Of a stretch of 64,000 nucleotides of DNA, positions 47,411-56,470 are shown piece after piece. A model generated the notes under the pieces. That model worked only from the letters and a program-made list of their open reading frames with translations. It ran no database searches and was not told the DNA's origin. The first letter of the stretch is position 1. Each line of letters begins with the position of its first letter. The position numbers and the translations under genes were made by a program. Origin of the DNA: Acidimicrobiaceae bacterium. Its GTDB lineage: Bacteria; Actinomycetota; Acidimicrobiia; Acidimicrobiales; RAAP-2. Where the stretch lies: assembly GCA_003160635.1 (NCBI GenBank), contig PMLV01000070.1:82878-146877 (forward strand), in the 5' to 3' direction.

Positions 47411-48925
47411 ATGGCAATGTCCGTACTCGAGCATCGTGACCAGCTGAACGTACAGCCGGGGCATCTCTTCATCGATGGAGCATGGAGCGACGCATCCGAC
47501 GGGGGCACCTGGGAACAGAAGAATCCGGCCACCAACGAGGTGGTGACGACATTTGCCATCGGCACGGCGGCCGACGTCGATCGCGCCGTCCTGGCTGCAC
47601 GCCGGGCATTTGACGAGGGCCCCTGGCCCCGGCTCACCGCCAAGGAGCGGAAGAAGTACTTCAGCCGGCTGGTTGCCCTGATCACCGAGCACGGGGACGA
47701 GCTCAACAACTTGCAGACACTCGAGATGGGCATGCCCATTGCGTTCTCGTCCCTGCCGGTCGTCTCGAGCGAAATGGCGGCGGGCGTCTTCGACCACCAC
47801 GCGGGCTGGATCGACAAGATCTGCGGGTCGACCTACCCGACCTACGAGACCAGTCCGACCGGGGGCGACGTGCAGATCATGAGCTTCCGCGAGCCGGTCG
47901 GCGTGGTGGCCGCCATCATCCCGTGGAACGCCCCGATGATGCTGTTCGCCCAGAAGGTGGCGCCCGCTCTGGCCACCGGCTGCACCGTTGTCGTCAAGCC
48001 TTCGGAATTCGCCGTGCTCACGTCGCTGAAGCTCATGGCCCTGATCGAGGAGGCGGGCTTTCCGCCCGGAGTGGTCAACCTTGTGGCCGGGCCGGGCAAT
48101 CCCACCGGCGAAGCCCTCATCACCCACCCCGGCGTCGACAAGGTCACCTTCACGGGAAGCCGAGCCGTGGGCAAGCGCATCCTCGAGGCGAGCGGTGACA
48201 CCATCAAGAGGGTCACCCTCGAACTGGGCGGCAAGTCGCCCAGCATCGTGTTCGAGGATGCCCCCAGTGTCGAAGGCGCGGCCATGATGGCCATGGGCAT
48301 GGTCTCGATGGGCATCTCGGGCCAGGGTTGCGTGTGCCAGACCAGATCCCTGGTACAGCGCAGCGTGTACGACGCCTTCGTGAACGCCGCGGCGTCATTG
48401 GTCGGCATGGTGCAGTTCGGCGACCCCTTCGACGCCGCCACTACCTCGAGCGCCATCATCAACGCGCGCCAGCTCGATCGCATACTCGGCTTCATCGACA
48501 AGGCGCCGTCGCAAGGGGCTCGCCTCGTGGCGGGGGGCGATCGTCCCGGCGGCGATCTGGCCCAGGGCAACTTCGTGAACCCGACGTTGTTCGCCGATGT
48601 CGACAATTCCATGTCGATCGCACGGGAGGAAGTCTTCGGACCGGTACTCGTCGCCATGCCCTTCGACGACGAGGCGCACGCCATCGCACTGGCCAATGAC
48701 ACCGAGTACGGGTTGGGCGCAGGCGTGTACACCACCAACATCGCGCGCGCCTTCCGGGTGGCCAAGGCGGTCCGGGCCGGGACGGTCGGGATCAACGAGT
48801 ACACCGTGTGGCCGAACGCGCCCTTCGGAGGGTACAAGCAATCAGGCTTGGGACGCGAAGGGGGATGGGGCAGCATCGAGGCGTTCACCGAGACCAAGTC
48901 GGTCATCGTCGGACTGTCGGACTGA
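47411..48925 (+). CDS. aldehyde dehydrogenase
   Basis: VVAAIIPWNAPMMLFAQKVAPALATGCTVVVKPSE; VTLELGGKSPSIV; GQGCVCQTR. Confidence 0.95.
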   Translation: MAMSVLEHRDQLNVQPGHLFIDGAWSDASDGGTWEQKNPATNEVVTTFAIGTAADVDRAVLAARRAFDEGPWPRLTAKERKKYFSRLVALITEHGDELNNLQTLEMGMPIAFSSLPVVSSEMAAGVFDHHAGWIDKICGSTYPTYETSPTGGDVQIMSFREPVGVVAAIIPWNAPMMLFAQKVAPALATGCTVVVKPSEFAVLTSLKLMALIEEAGFPPGVVNLVAGPGNPTGEALITHPGVDKVTFTGSRAVGKRILEASGDTIKRVTLELGGKSPSIVFEDAPSVEGAAMMAMGMVSMGISGQGCVCQTRSLVQRSVYDAFVNAAASLVGMVQFGDPFDAATTSSAIINARQLDRILGFIDKAPSQGARLVAGGDRPGGDLAQGNFVNPTLFADVDNSMSIAREEVFGPVLVAMPFDDEAHAIALANDTEYGLGAGVYTTNIARAFRVAKAVRAGTVGINEYTVWPNAPFGGYKQSGLGREGGWGSIEAFTETKSVIVGLSD

Positions 48926-48943
48926 ACGCGACGGACGATCGAC

Positions 48944-49288
48944 ATGCTGGTCGAGACTGCGGTCGAGGCAGCACGGCGCTTCGGGGACCGGCCCGCCTTC
49001 GTCACCGACGAGGGATTGTCGCTCGGTTACGCAGAGTTCGATCGCATCTGTGACGAGACCGCGGTGGGGCTGGCGGAGCTCGGGGTGGCGCAGGGAGACG
49101 TGGTCGCACTCGCACTCCCGCCGACGCCCGAGCATTTCATCGCCTACCTCGCCGCGGCCAAGCTCGGGGCCGTCACCGCCGGGGTGAATCCGAAGCTGGT
49201 GGCGAGCGAGCGCGAGGACGACGTGGGGCCCGGGCCGGCGCACCTAGGTTGCAATTCGGTTGCCCGTGCCCGTTTTGGCTGGTTCTGA
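48944..49288 (+). pseudogene. truncated AMP-dependent CoA ligase (N-terminal ~90 aa only)
   Basis: MLVETAVEAARRFGDRPAFVTDEGLSLGYAEFDRICDETAVGLAELGVAQGDVVALALPPTPEHFIAYLAAAKLGAVTAGVNPKL, then unrelated sequence and stop. Confidence 0.7.
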
Positions 49289-49315
49289 ACCTTTTCTGCC
49301 AGGTCTTCGGGGCAT

Positions 49316-49400
49316 ACTCTGACCACAAAGGCAAACCCCTCGCGAGGGGGGGACGCAAAGCTACGGGACTCTCTGAGTGAGCCGGGTTGCCGGAATGGAT
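49316..49400 (+). ncRNA. c-di-GMP-I (GEMM-I) riboswitch aptamer
   Basis: GGCAAACC-CCTCGCGAGGGG-GGGACGCAAAGCTACGGG-ACTCTCTGAGT-GAGCCGGGTTGCCGG matches the GEMM-I core order; located in the leader of 49455 CDS. Confidence 0.88.
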
Positions 49401-49454
49401 TCTTTTCGACCATTTCCGTGATTGCCGTCTTTCCCAGCGTCCCCGGGAGGACGT

Positions 49455-50960
49455 GTGGGGCGGATGGGACGGACACGAGATGGGCGGTCGCTGACACCCG
49501 CTATAGGTGGGCTGGCGGTTGCCGCGATCGCGTGTGCGGCTGTCATCGGCGGCGGGCTGTCGCTCCCGGCCGGGGCAGCGGGCATCCTTCCGCCGAACAA
49601 CCCTCCGAGCGATATCGCGCCGAGCAGCAGCGACTACCTCACATCGATCGACTCGGCCCGGGCGCAGGAGGGCGTCGGCCCCCTCAACATCTCCGAGGCG
49701 ACGCTGTCGAGCCTTCCCGTTCCCGAGCAAGCATTTATCGTCGTCAACGACGAACGTATCGACCGGGGCCTTCCGGCGATCAGCGACATGACCTCCCAAC
49801 TCAACGCGGATGCGCAACAAGGGGCAGATGGCGGAGTCGATCCCGCTTTTCCCAGCTCGCTCGGCGGAGGCAGCCAGATGAGCTGGGGTGGTTCGATTTG
49901 GGCCGGCGGGCTGGCGTCGGTGTTCGAAGCCGATTTCTACTGGATGTACTCAGATGGCTATGGCGGCGTGCAGGGCCAGACGACGAATTCGAGCTGTTCC
50001 CCCCGCTCACCCGGCGGCTGCTGGGGTCACCGCGACATCATCCTGCACGAGTTCAGTTCGTGTGGCACTGGCGCGCCGACGATTTCGATGGGTGCGGCAT
50101 TCTCGTCGACCGGATCCCCGGGCGGCTCGCTGGCCGTGCAGTTGGTCGGCACCTGCGGCCCCCCACCCGCCGGCATCACCCTGACGTGGAATCAGGTCGT
50201 CGACAGCGTTCTCACGCCACCGCACATCATCGGCATTGCCACCCTTACGGACGGCCTCGGGTATTGGGAGGCCGAGTCGAACGGTGACGTCGCGGCCTTC
50301 GGCGCAGCCCAGAATTACGGGTCCCTCGTGAACGTCCCACTCAACTCGCCCATCGTCGGGATCACCGCCACCCCGGACGGGCAGGGGTACTGGCTGGTGG
50401 CCGCCGACGGCGGCATCTTCACCTTCGGTGACGCAGCGTTCTTCGGCAGTACGGGGGCGCTCCGCCTCGTCGCACCCATCGTCGGCATGGCCTCGACCCC
50501 GGACGGGCAGGGGTACTGGCTGGTGGCCGCCGACGGCGGCATCTTCAGCTTCGGTGACGCCACGTTCTACGGCAGCATGGGTGGCATCGCCCTCAATCAG
50601 CCGATTGTCGGTATGGCAGCCGATTCGGTGACCGGCGGGTACTGGCTGGTGGCCGCCGACGGCGGCATCTTCAGCTTCAATGCCCCCTTCTTCGGGAGCA
50701 CCGGGGCGCTGCACCTCGTCCAGCCCATCGTCGGGATGGAGGCACTTCCCGACGGCCAGGGCTACCGGTTCGAAGCGGCCGACGGGGGTGTGTTCGATTT
50801 CGGCCAGGCGACCTTTGCCGGTTCCATGGGCGGTCACGCGCTGGTGGCACCCGTCGTGGGGATGGCGGCGGACCAGGCCACCGGCGGGTACTGGCTGGTG
50901 GCCGCCGACGGCGGCATCTTCGGCTTCGGCGATGCGGCGTACTACGGGCGGATCAGCTGA
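49455..50960 (+). CDS. secreted CAP/SCP-domain protein with C-terminal ~42-aa repeats
   Basis: GTG 49455 with GGGAGGA SD; signal peptide-like LAVAAIACAAVIGGGLSLPAGAAG; CWGHRDIILHEFSSCGTG; repeated GYWLVAADGGIFxFGDAxFYGS. Confidence 0.85.
   Translation: MGRMGRTRDGRSLTPAIGGLAVAAIACAAVIGGGLSLPAGAAGILPPNNPPSDIAPSSSDYLTSIDSARAQEGVGPLNISEATLSSLPVPEQAFIVVNDERIDRGLPAISDMTSQLNADAQQGADGGVDPAFPSSLGGGSQMSWGGSIWAGGLASVFEADFYWMYSDGYGGVQGQTTNSSCSPRSPGGCWGHRDIILHEFSSCGTGAPTISMGAAFSSTGSPGGSLAVQLVGTCGPPPAGITLTWNQVVDSVLTPPHIIGIATLTDGLGYWEAESNGDVAAFGAAQNYGSLVNVPLNSPIVGITATPDGQGYWLVAADGGIFTFGDAAFFGSTGALRLVAPIVGMASTPDGQGYWLVAADGGIFSFGDATFYGSMGGIALNQPIVGMAADSVTGGYWLVAADGGIFSFNAPFFGSTGALHLVQPIVGMEALPDGQGYRFEAADGGVFDFGQATFAGSMGGHALVAPVVGMAADQATGGYWLVAADGGIFGFGDAAYYGRIS
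50360..50950 (+). repeat. intragenic repeats encoding GYWLVAADGGIF(S/T/G)F units
   Basis: Near-identical DNA gggtactggctggtggccgccgacggcggcatcttc recurs four times. Confidence 0.85.
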
Positions 50961-50984
50961 CGCTGTCGCACCAGATATGACTGG

Positions 50985-51027
50985 CACCTTTGATCGCCAC
51001 CTTTGATCGCCACCTTTGATCGCCACC
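50985..51027. repeat. tandem 13-bp repeat (cacctttgatcgc) x3 plus partial
   Basis: Exact tandem copies in the intergenic region. Confidence 0.95.
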
Positions 51028-51067
51028 AGCGCCAGCGCGTGAGGATCCGGCACGCTACCGTAGCCCG

Positions 51068-51631
51068 ATGCCCGTCTGGTTGACCGAACGCGAGTACCTC
51101 GTTCTCCGGGCGGCGTGTGCGCAGATGATGCCCTCCGATCAGGGGGCGCCGGGAGCAGAAGAAGCGGGAGTGGCTGACTACATCGACACCCTGTTGGGCG
51201 CGTTCACGTTCGATCCGCCACGGATCTGGGCCGGTGGTCCGACGTCGGGTCGCAAGGGCGGTGAGGCGGGATTCATCAACTTCCATTCCTTGAGCACATT
51301 GGATGAGTTGGCGTGGCGCATGCGCATTGAGGGATCACTCGGCCTTCCCGAGCGCGGATTCAACGGTCCCGTTGTCGGGCTGCAGGAGAAGTACCGGCAG
51401 GGGTTGGCCGCCCTCGGCGCCGACTTCGCAGAGGTCGACGGAGCAGAGCAGGAGCGACGCTTGCGGGCCGACGAAGGATTCTGCGACCTCTTGTACGGGC
51501 ACTGCTGCGAAGGGATGTACGGGGCCCCCGAGTACGGGGGGAATCGGGACGGCATCGGGTGGGCCTACATCGGAAGGGACGGGGACGTGCAGCCACGCGG
51601 CTACAGCGATGAGGACGTATCGGGACCATGA
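51068..51631 (+). CDS. gluconate 2-dehydrogenase subunit 3-like protein
   Basis: WLTEREYLVLRAACAQMMPSDQGAPGAEEAGVADYIDTLLGAF; overlaps GMC gene start. Confidence 0.75.
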   Translation: MPVWLTEREYLVLRAACAQMMPSDQGAPGAEEAGVADYIDTLLGAFTFDPPRIWAGGPTSGRKGGEAGFINFHSLSTLDELAWRMRIEGSLGLPERGFNGPVVGLQEKYRQGLAALGADFAEVDGAEQERRLRADEGFCDLLYGHCCEGMYGAPEYGGNRDGIGWAYIGRDGDVQPRGYSDEDVSGP

Positions 51632-53286
51632 CCGACGCCATCATCATCGGCTCCGGGCCCGGGGGATCGACCGCGGCCGAGGTTCTGACGCGCGCCGGGT
51701 GGTCCGTCGTGATCATGGAGAAGGGACGTAACCACCTTCTCGATCCCAGCGATCTGACCAAGCCCGCTTCGGACTACTCCAACGACGAGATCAAGTTCAT
51801 GGTGCGTCACTTCTTGGGGCCTGATCCTCTCATCGAACCCCGCGCCTTTCGTCGTTCGGCGGACGAGGGTGAGCACACCCACGTGGGTGAGGTGAATTCC
51901 ATCCCCACCACGGTGGGCGGCGGTGGGACGCATGCCGACGGGAAGGTGCCGCGCTTCCGGGAAGAGGATTTCAGGCTGTTGTCCACCTACGGGCCACAGG
52001 AAGACGCGCATGTCGCCGATTGGCCCTTGACGTACGACGAGCTCGAGCCTTTCTACACGGAAGTGGAGAAGGCGATCGGCGTGTCCGGCCGGGCCGGGGC
52101 GAACCCTTTCGCAGCGTGGCGCTCTGGCCCGTACCCGATGCCGCCGGGCGCCCCGATGTACGGCGCCGTCCTGTCGGCCGCGGCGGCGGAGCGCGTGGGA
52201 CTGCATCCTTACGAGGCCCCGACGGCAGCCAACAGCATTGCCTATGACGGCCGGCCCGCCTGCAACAACTGCGGCTTCTGCGCTTTTTACGGCTGCCCGA
52301 TTCACGCCAAGGGCGATCCGGTGGCGCTCCTGACAAAGACCATGGCCACCGGCCGGGCCGAGCTGATGGCCGAGACGTACGTCTCGCGCATTCGCATCGA
52401 GGGACGGCGAGCCACCGGTGTCGACTACATCGGGCCCGATGGGGTCGAGCGCTCGATGGATGCCGGGGTGGTGATCGTGGCCGGAGGGGCGATCGAGACG
52501 CCACGGCTCCTGCTCCAGTCGGGACTGGAGCACCCCGCCCTCGGGCGCCACCTGATGGTGCACTTCCAGACCATCATGGTCGGGCACTTCAAGGATCTGC
52601 GCCTGCATCCGCACAAGGGTCGTTCCGTCACGCACGTCCACGATGACGCCATGATCCAAGATGATCGTGCGCGCGCCGCCGCAGCCGAGGCGAACCTTCC
52701 GTGGATCCGTGGTGGGCTGGTGGAGCACGCGGGGGGTGGGTTTCCCATCGGTGAGGCCCGCCATTTGCCCTGGGGCCGTGCTCACGCGCCCGCCATGCGG
52801 GACGCCCAGATGAGCGAGCACATGTGGGTCTTCATCATGCAGGGTGAGGACCTCCCGTATCCGACCAACGCCGTCGATCTCAGTCCCTCGATCCGCGACG
52901 CCCGGGGCTTTCCGGTGGCCCGCATCACCTACAAGCCGGGACGCCATGAGCTCGCGGCGTCGAAGCACCATGGAGGGATCCTGCAATCAGTGCTCGAGGA
53001 GATGGGGGCTGACTGGACGATCCACACCTCGTCGCCAGGTGTCCCCGAGTTCGGTGACAGGGCCTCACGCATACCGGAGAGTCGCCACGTGATCGGCACG
53101 GCGCGCATGGGCGACGACCCGGCCACCTCGGTCGTCGACCGCTGGAGCCGCGTGCACACGTTGGACAATCTCGTCATCGCCGACTCGTCGGTGTTCGTCA
53201 CGTCCACCGGATACGGACCCACCCTGACGCTGGTCGCGCTAGCCGCCCGGGCCGCCCATCACCTGGCCGGGACGGCACCCGGCTGA
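51628..53286 (+). CDS. GMC-family oxidoreductase
   Basis: DAIIIGSGPGGSTAAEVLTRAGWSVVIMEKG; CNNCGFCAFYGCPIHAKGD; GTARMGDDPATSVVD. Confidence 0.92.
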   Translation: MTDAIIIGSGPGGSTAAEVLTRAGWSVVIMEKGRNHLLDPSDLTKPASDYSNDEIKFMVRHFLGPDPLIEPRAFRRSADEGEHTHVGEVNSIPTTVGGGGTHADGKVPRFREEDFRLLSTYGPQEDAHVADWPLTYDELEPFYTEVEKAIGVSGRAGANPFAAWRSGPYPMPPGAPMYGAVLSAAAAERVGLHPYEAPTAANSIAYDGRPACNNCGFCAFYGCPIHAKGDPVALLTKTMATGRAELMAETYVSRIRIEGRRATGVDYIGPDGVERSMDAGVVIVAGGAIETPRLLLQSGLEHPALGRHLMVHFQTIMVGHFKDLRLHPHKGRSVTHVHDDAMIQDDRARAAAAEANLPWIRGGLVEHAGGGFPIGEARHLPWGRAHAPAMRDAQMSEHMWVFIMQGEDLPYPTNAVDLSPSIRDARGFPVARITYKPGRHELAASKHHGGILQSVLEEMGADWTIHTSSPGVPEFGDRASRIPESRHVIGTARMGDDPATSVVDRWSRVHTLDNLVIADSSVFVTSTGYGPTLTLVALAARAAHHLAGTAPG

Positions 53287-53377
53287 GCGCCGCACGCCGA
53301 GTCCCCGAATCGCTCTCGCCGATGTCGGCGCTACAGTCCCTATCCGACCTGGCGCCAACGAGTGAAGGGAGCAATCG

Positions 53378-54415
53378 GTGAAGCTGTCCATGCCGTTGAG
53401 CTATGCGGGGGGCTTTGCCGAGTCGGCCCGGCAGACCGCAGAGTTGGAGAAAGTCGGGCTCGACACGGTGTGGGTGGCCGAGGCCTACGGATTCGATGCA
53501 CCGAGCATGATGGGCTATCTGGCGGCCCGCACCGACACGGTGGAGATCGGAGCGGCGATTCTGCCGATCTATACCCGGACGCCGACCCTGATTGCCATGA
53601 CCGCGGCCGGGATCGACGCCCTCTCGGGAGGTCGCTGCGTGCTCGGCCTCGGCGCCTCCGGCCCGCAAGTGATCGAGGGTTTCCACGGCGTGCCCTATGA
53701 CCGGCCCCTGGCCCGGACGCGCGAGACCATCGAGATCTGTCGCAACGTGTGGGCGCGGGAAGCCCCGCTGGTGCACCAGGGAGATATCTTTCACATCCCC
53801 CTGCCCGAAGTTCAGGGCACGGGTCTCGGGAAGGCCCTCAAGATCATCGGCCATCCCGAGAGATCCCGCATCCCGATCTGGGTGGCCGCGCTCGGGGAGA
53901 AGAACGTAGCCCTGGCGGCCGAGGTGGCCGACGGGTGGCTCCCGATCTTCTTCGTGCCGGAGAAGGCCCACGCCGTGTTCGGTGATTCGCTCGCCGCGGG
54001 TGCCGCCCGCCGCGACCCGGCGTTGGGTCCCTTGCAGATTGCGGCGGGAGGTCTCCTGGCCATTGGCGAGGAGTCCGAGGTGGCGTCGGTCCGTGAGATG
54101 GGACGGGCGGGAGCGGCGCTGTACGTCGGTGGCATGGGGGCCAAGGGGAAGAATTTCTACAACGCCCTGGCCTGTCGCTACGGCTACGAGAAGGAGGCAG
54201 CCGAAATTCAGGACCTGTACCTGTCGGGCCACAAGGCAGAGGCCGCGGCAAAGGTGCCGGCCGATCTGCTCGAGGCGATGTCGCTGTGCGGTCCGGAGGG
54301 GTACATCAAGGAGCGACTGGCCGCGTTCGCCGAGGTCGGCGTGACGCACCTCAATGTCACCCCGGTGGGTGGCGACCCCGTCGCCATGATCGAAACGTTG
54401 CGCGGCTGGCTCTAG
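53378..54415 (+). CDS. LLM-class (F420-type) oxidoreductase
   Basis: MKLSMPLSYAGGFAESARQTAELEKVGLDTVWVAEAYGFDAPSMMGYLAART. Confidence 0.9.
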   Translation: MKLSMPLSYAGGFAESARQTAELEKVGLDTVWVAEAYGFDAPSMMGYLAARTDTVEIGAAILPIYTRTPTLIAMTAAGIDALSGGRCVLGLGASGPQVIEGFHGVPYDRPLARTRETIEICRNVWAREAPLVHQGDIFHIPLPEVQGTGLGKALKIIGHPERSRIPIWVAALGEKNVALAAEVADGWLPIFFVPEKAHAVFGDSLAAGAARRDPALGPLQIAAGGLLAIGEESEVASVREMGRAGAALYVGGMGAKGKNFYNALACRYGYEKEAAEIQDLYLSGHKAEAAAKVPADLLEAMSLCGPEGYIKERLAAFAEVGVTHLNVTPVGGDPVAMIETLRGWL

Positions 54416-54445
54416 CTACCGGCTCGGAGCCCTCCGCCTACGAGT

Positions 54446-55675
54446 TCACACCGTGGGCGAGCGCCAGTCGTCGCGATCGGGCAGTGGGTGGTGGAACAGG
54501 CGCGCCGCATTTCCTCCGGCGATGGCTCGCAGCTCGTCGTCGGGCAGCTCACCCCACGTCGTGAGCAGTACCTGCTGGGTATCGGGCCACGAAGAGTCGG
54601 CGTGCGGGTAATCGCTCTCGACCATGATGTGATCGACGCCGATCACATGGCGCACGGCCACCATCGACGGGTCATCGATGGAGCAGAACCAGAAGTTTCT
54701 CGAAAGGACCTCGCTCGGCAACATCGTGGACGGCCACGCCGTGCTCTCGCTTCCCGAGGCGGAATGGCCCAGCACGTAGTCGACGCGATCCATCAGCATC
54801 GGCACCCATCCGATCCCGCCCTCGGACATGGCGATGGAAAGTCGGGGAAACCGTAACGGCACTCCCGACCAGAGCCACTCTCCGGCCGCCACCAGCGCAT
54901 TGACGGGGAACAGCGTCGGCAGCAACTCGAAGGGAGGGCTCGGAGAAGCGAGCGGAGCCCAGGACGAAGAGCCGGTATGGAGGCAGACGACCGTTCCCGT
55001 TTCCTCGCAGGCGGCGAAGAAGGGGTCCCAGTGGCCGCTGAAGATGGAGGCAAAGCCAAGTTGCGCCGGAAACTCCGGGAAGCTGACCGCCTTGAATCCG
55101 CGCGCCGCGTTCCGCTCGATCTCGCCCACGGCAGTGTTGATGTCAGCCAGGTAGGGGAGTTGGAGCGGAATGATGCGGGTGGGATGGGGGGCGGCCCAGA
55201 CGTCGTGATGCCAATCGTTGAAGGCCCGCAAGCAGGCCAGCCCCAAATCTTTGTTCTCGGCGCGGGAGTACACAGCGCCGCAGAATCCCGACACCAGGGA
55301 GGGGAAGCAGAGCGAGGCCCAGATGCCGGCCCGATCCATGTCGGCAATCCGTTCCTCGATGTCAAAGCACCCTGGGCGCATCTGGTCGAACCGGGCCGGC
55401 TCCATGCTCCATTCCGCTCGGGGCCGACCGACCACCGCGTTGAGCCCGATGTTCGGGTAGTGGCGCGACTCGAAGAGCCACGACTGATTGCCCGCATCGT
55501 CTTCGACGACACGCGGCGCTTCCGCCTGGAGGACCGCCGGGAGCCGCCCCGTGAACAGGTCGGGTGGCTCGATGAGGTGGTCGTCCACCGAGATGATGGG
55601 CACGGTGATGCCACGGGGCGTGGGGTCCGGCAGCATTGTGGGCACCGCGGGGGCGTCTGGGTGCGAGACGGTCAC
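54446..55675 (-). CDS. amidohydrolase-family (amidohydro_2) hydrolase
   Basis: IISVDDHLIEPPDLFTGRLPAVLQAEAPRVVEDDAGN..MSEGGIGWVPMLMDRVD..ESDYPHADSSWP. Confidence 0.9.
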   Translation of the reverse strand: MTVSHPDAPAVPTMLPDPTPRGITVPIISVDDHLIEPPDLFTGRLPAVLQAEAPRVVEDDAGNQSWLFESRHYPNIGLNAVVGRPRAEWSMEPARFDQMRPGCFDIEERIADMDRAGIWASLCFPSLVSGFCGAVYSRAENKDLGLACLRAFNDWHHDVWAAPHPTRIIPLQLPYLADINTAVGEIERNAARGFKAVSFPEFPAQLGFASIFSGHWDPFFAACEETGTVVCLHTGSSSWAPLASPSPPFELLPTLFPVNALVAAGEWLWSGVPLRFPRLSIAMSEGGIGWVPMLMDRVDYVLGHSASGSESTAWPSTMLPSEVLSRNFWFCSIDDPSMVAVRHVIGVDHIMVESDYPHADSSWPDTQQVLLTTWGELPDDELRAIAGGNAARLFHHPLPDRDDWRSPTV

Positions 55676-55740
55676 GATGGGATGACACTACTCACTCGCG
55701 ATTCGCGACGCGAGGGAGGCGGCCGTAGGGCAGGCGCCCC

Positions 55741-56469
55741 TCAGAGCAGGCGGGTGGGCAGGGCAGTTTCGGTCACCGTCGTGCCCTGGCGAACCAGTTG
55801 GTAGGCCGTCTTTCCCTCGACCTCGGTGAAGGCCTCGTGAAGCTCGGTGCCGAAGAAAACCAGTCCCGTGCCGTTCTCGGTGGCATAGCCGTCGGGCAGG
55901 GTGCCCTCGGCGATGAGCCGATGGATCAACGGGCGTCGCTGCTCTTCGGCGTCATGGTGGGGGCTGTTGCTATACGGCAAGAACGCGAGACCGTTGGTGA
56001 TCACGCGCAGGTCCGGCCCGAACGAATCCGTCGTTCCGCCGACGTGCCAGCACAGCGAGCCGGCGGACACCCCTTTGAGGACGACGCCGGACTCCCAGCA
56101 TTCTCGAAGGATGACATCGAGCCCGTGCAGGCGCCACAACGCGAGCAGGTTGGCGGTGCTCCCGCCCGAAACCCAGATCACGTCTTGGGCCAGAAGGTGG
56201 GCGCGCATGTCGGGCACGTTCGGCATGGGAAAAAGGGTGAGGTGCGAGCTCACCATGCCGAGCTTCGAGAACGCGTTGTGCACCGCGGCAAGCCGCGCCG
56301 AGTCGTCACCCACCGCAGTGGCGATCGTGCAGATGCGGGGGTGATCCCCGGCGCGGGCCAACGCTGCAGCCAGTCGGTACGAGGCTCCGGGACGGATGTT
56401 CTGGGGATCGGGCCCCTCGGGCTGGAACCCGATGCTGTCGGCGATGATCGTGGGCTGGCGGGCTGTCAC
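55741..56469 (-). CDS. peptidase E-like (S51) protein
   Basis: QDVIWVSGGSTANLLALWRLHGLD..VVLKGVSAGSLCWH. Confidence 0.85.
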   Translation of the reverse strand: MTARQPTIIADSIGFQPEGPDPQNIRPGASYRLAAALARAGDHPRICTIATAVGDDSARLAAVHNAFSKLGMVSSHLTLFPMPNVPDMRAHLLAQDVIWVSGGSTANLLALWRLHGLDVILRECWESGVVLKGVSAGSLCWHVGGTTDSFGPDLRVITNGLAFLPYSNSPHHDAEEQRRPLIHRLIAEGTLPDGYATENGTGLVFFGTELHEAFTEVEGKTAYQLVRQGTTVTETALPTRLL

Positions 56470-56470
56470 C

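Noticed and set aside
45484-47817. 777-aa minus-strand ORF
   Set aside because: Antisense to the fused ACAD and ALDH, which have full family motifs; judged a GC-driven shadow ORF.
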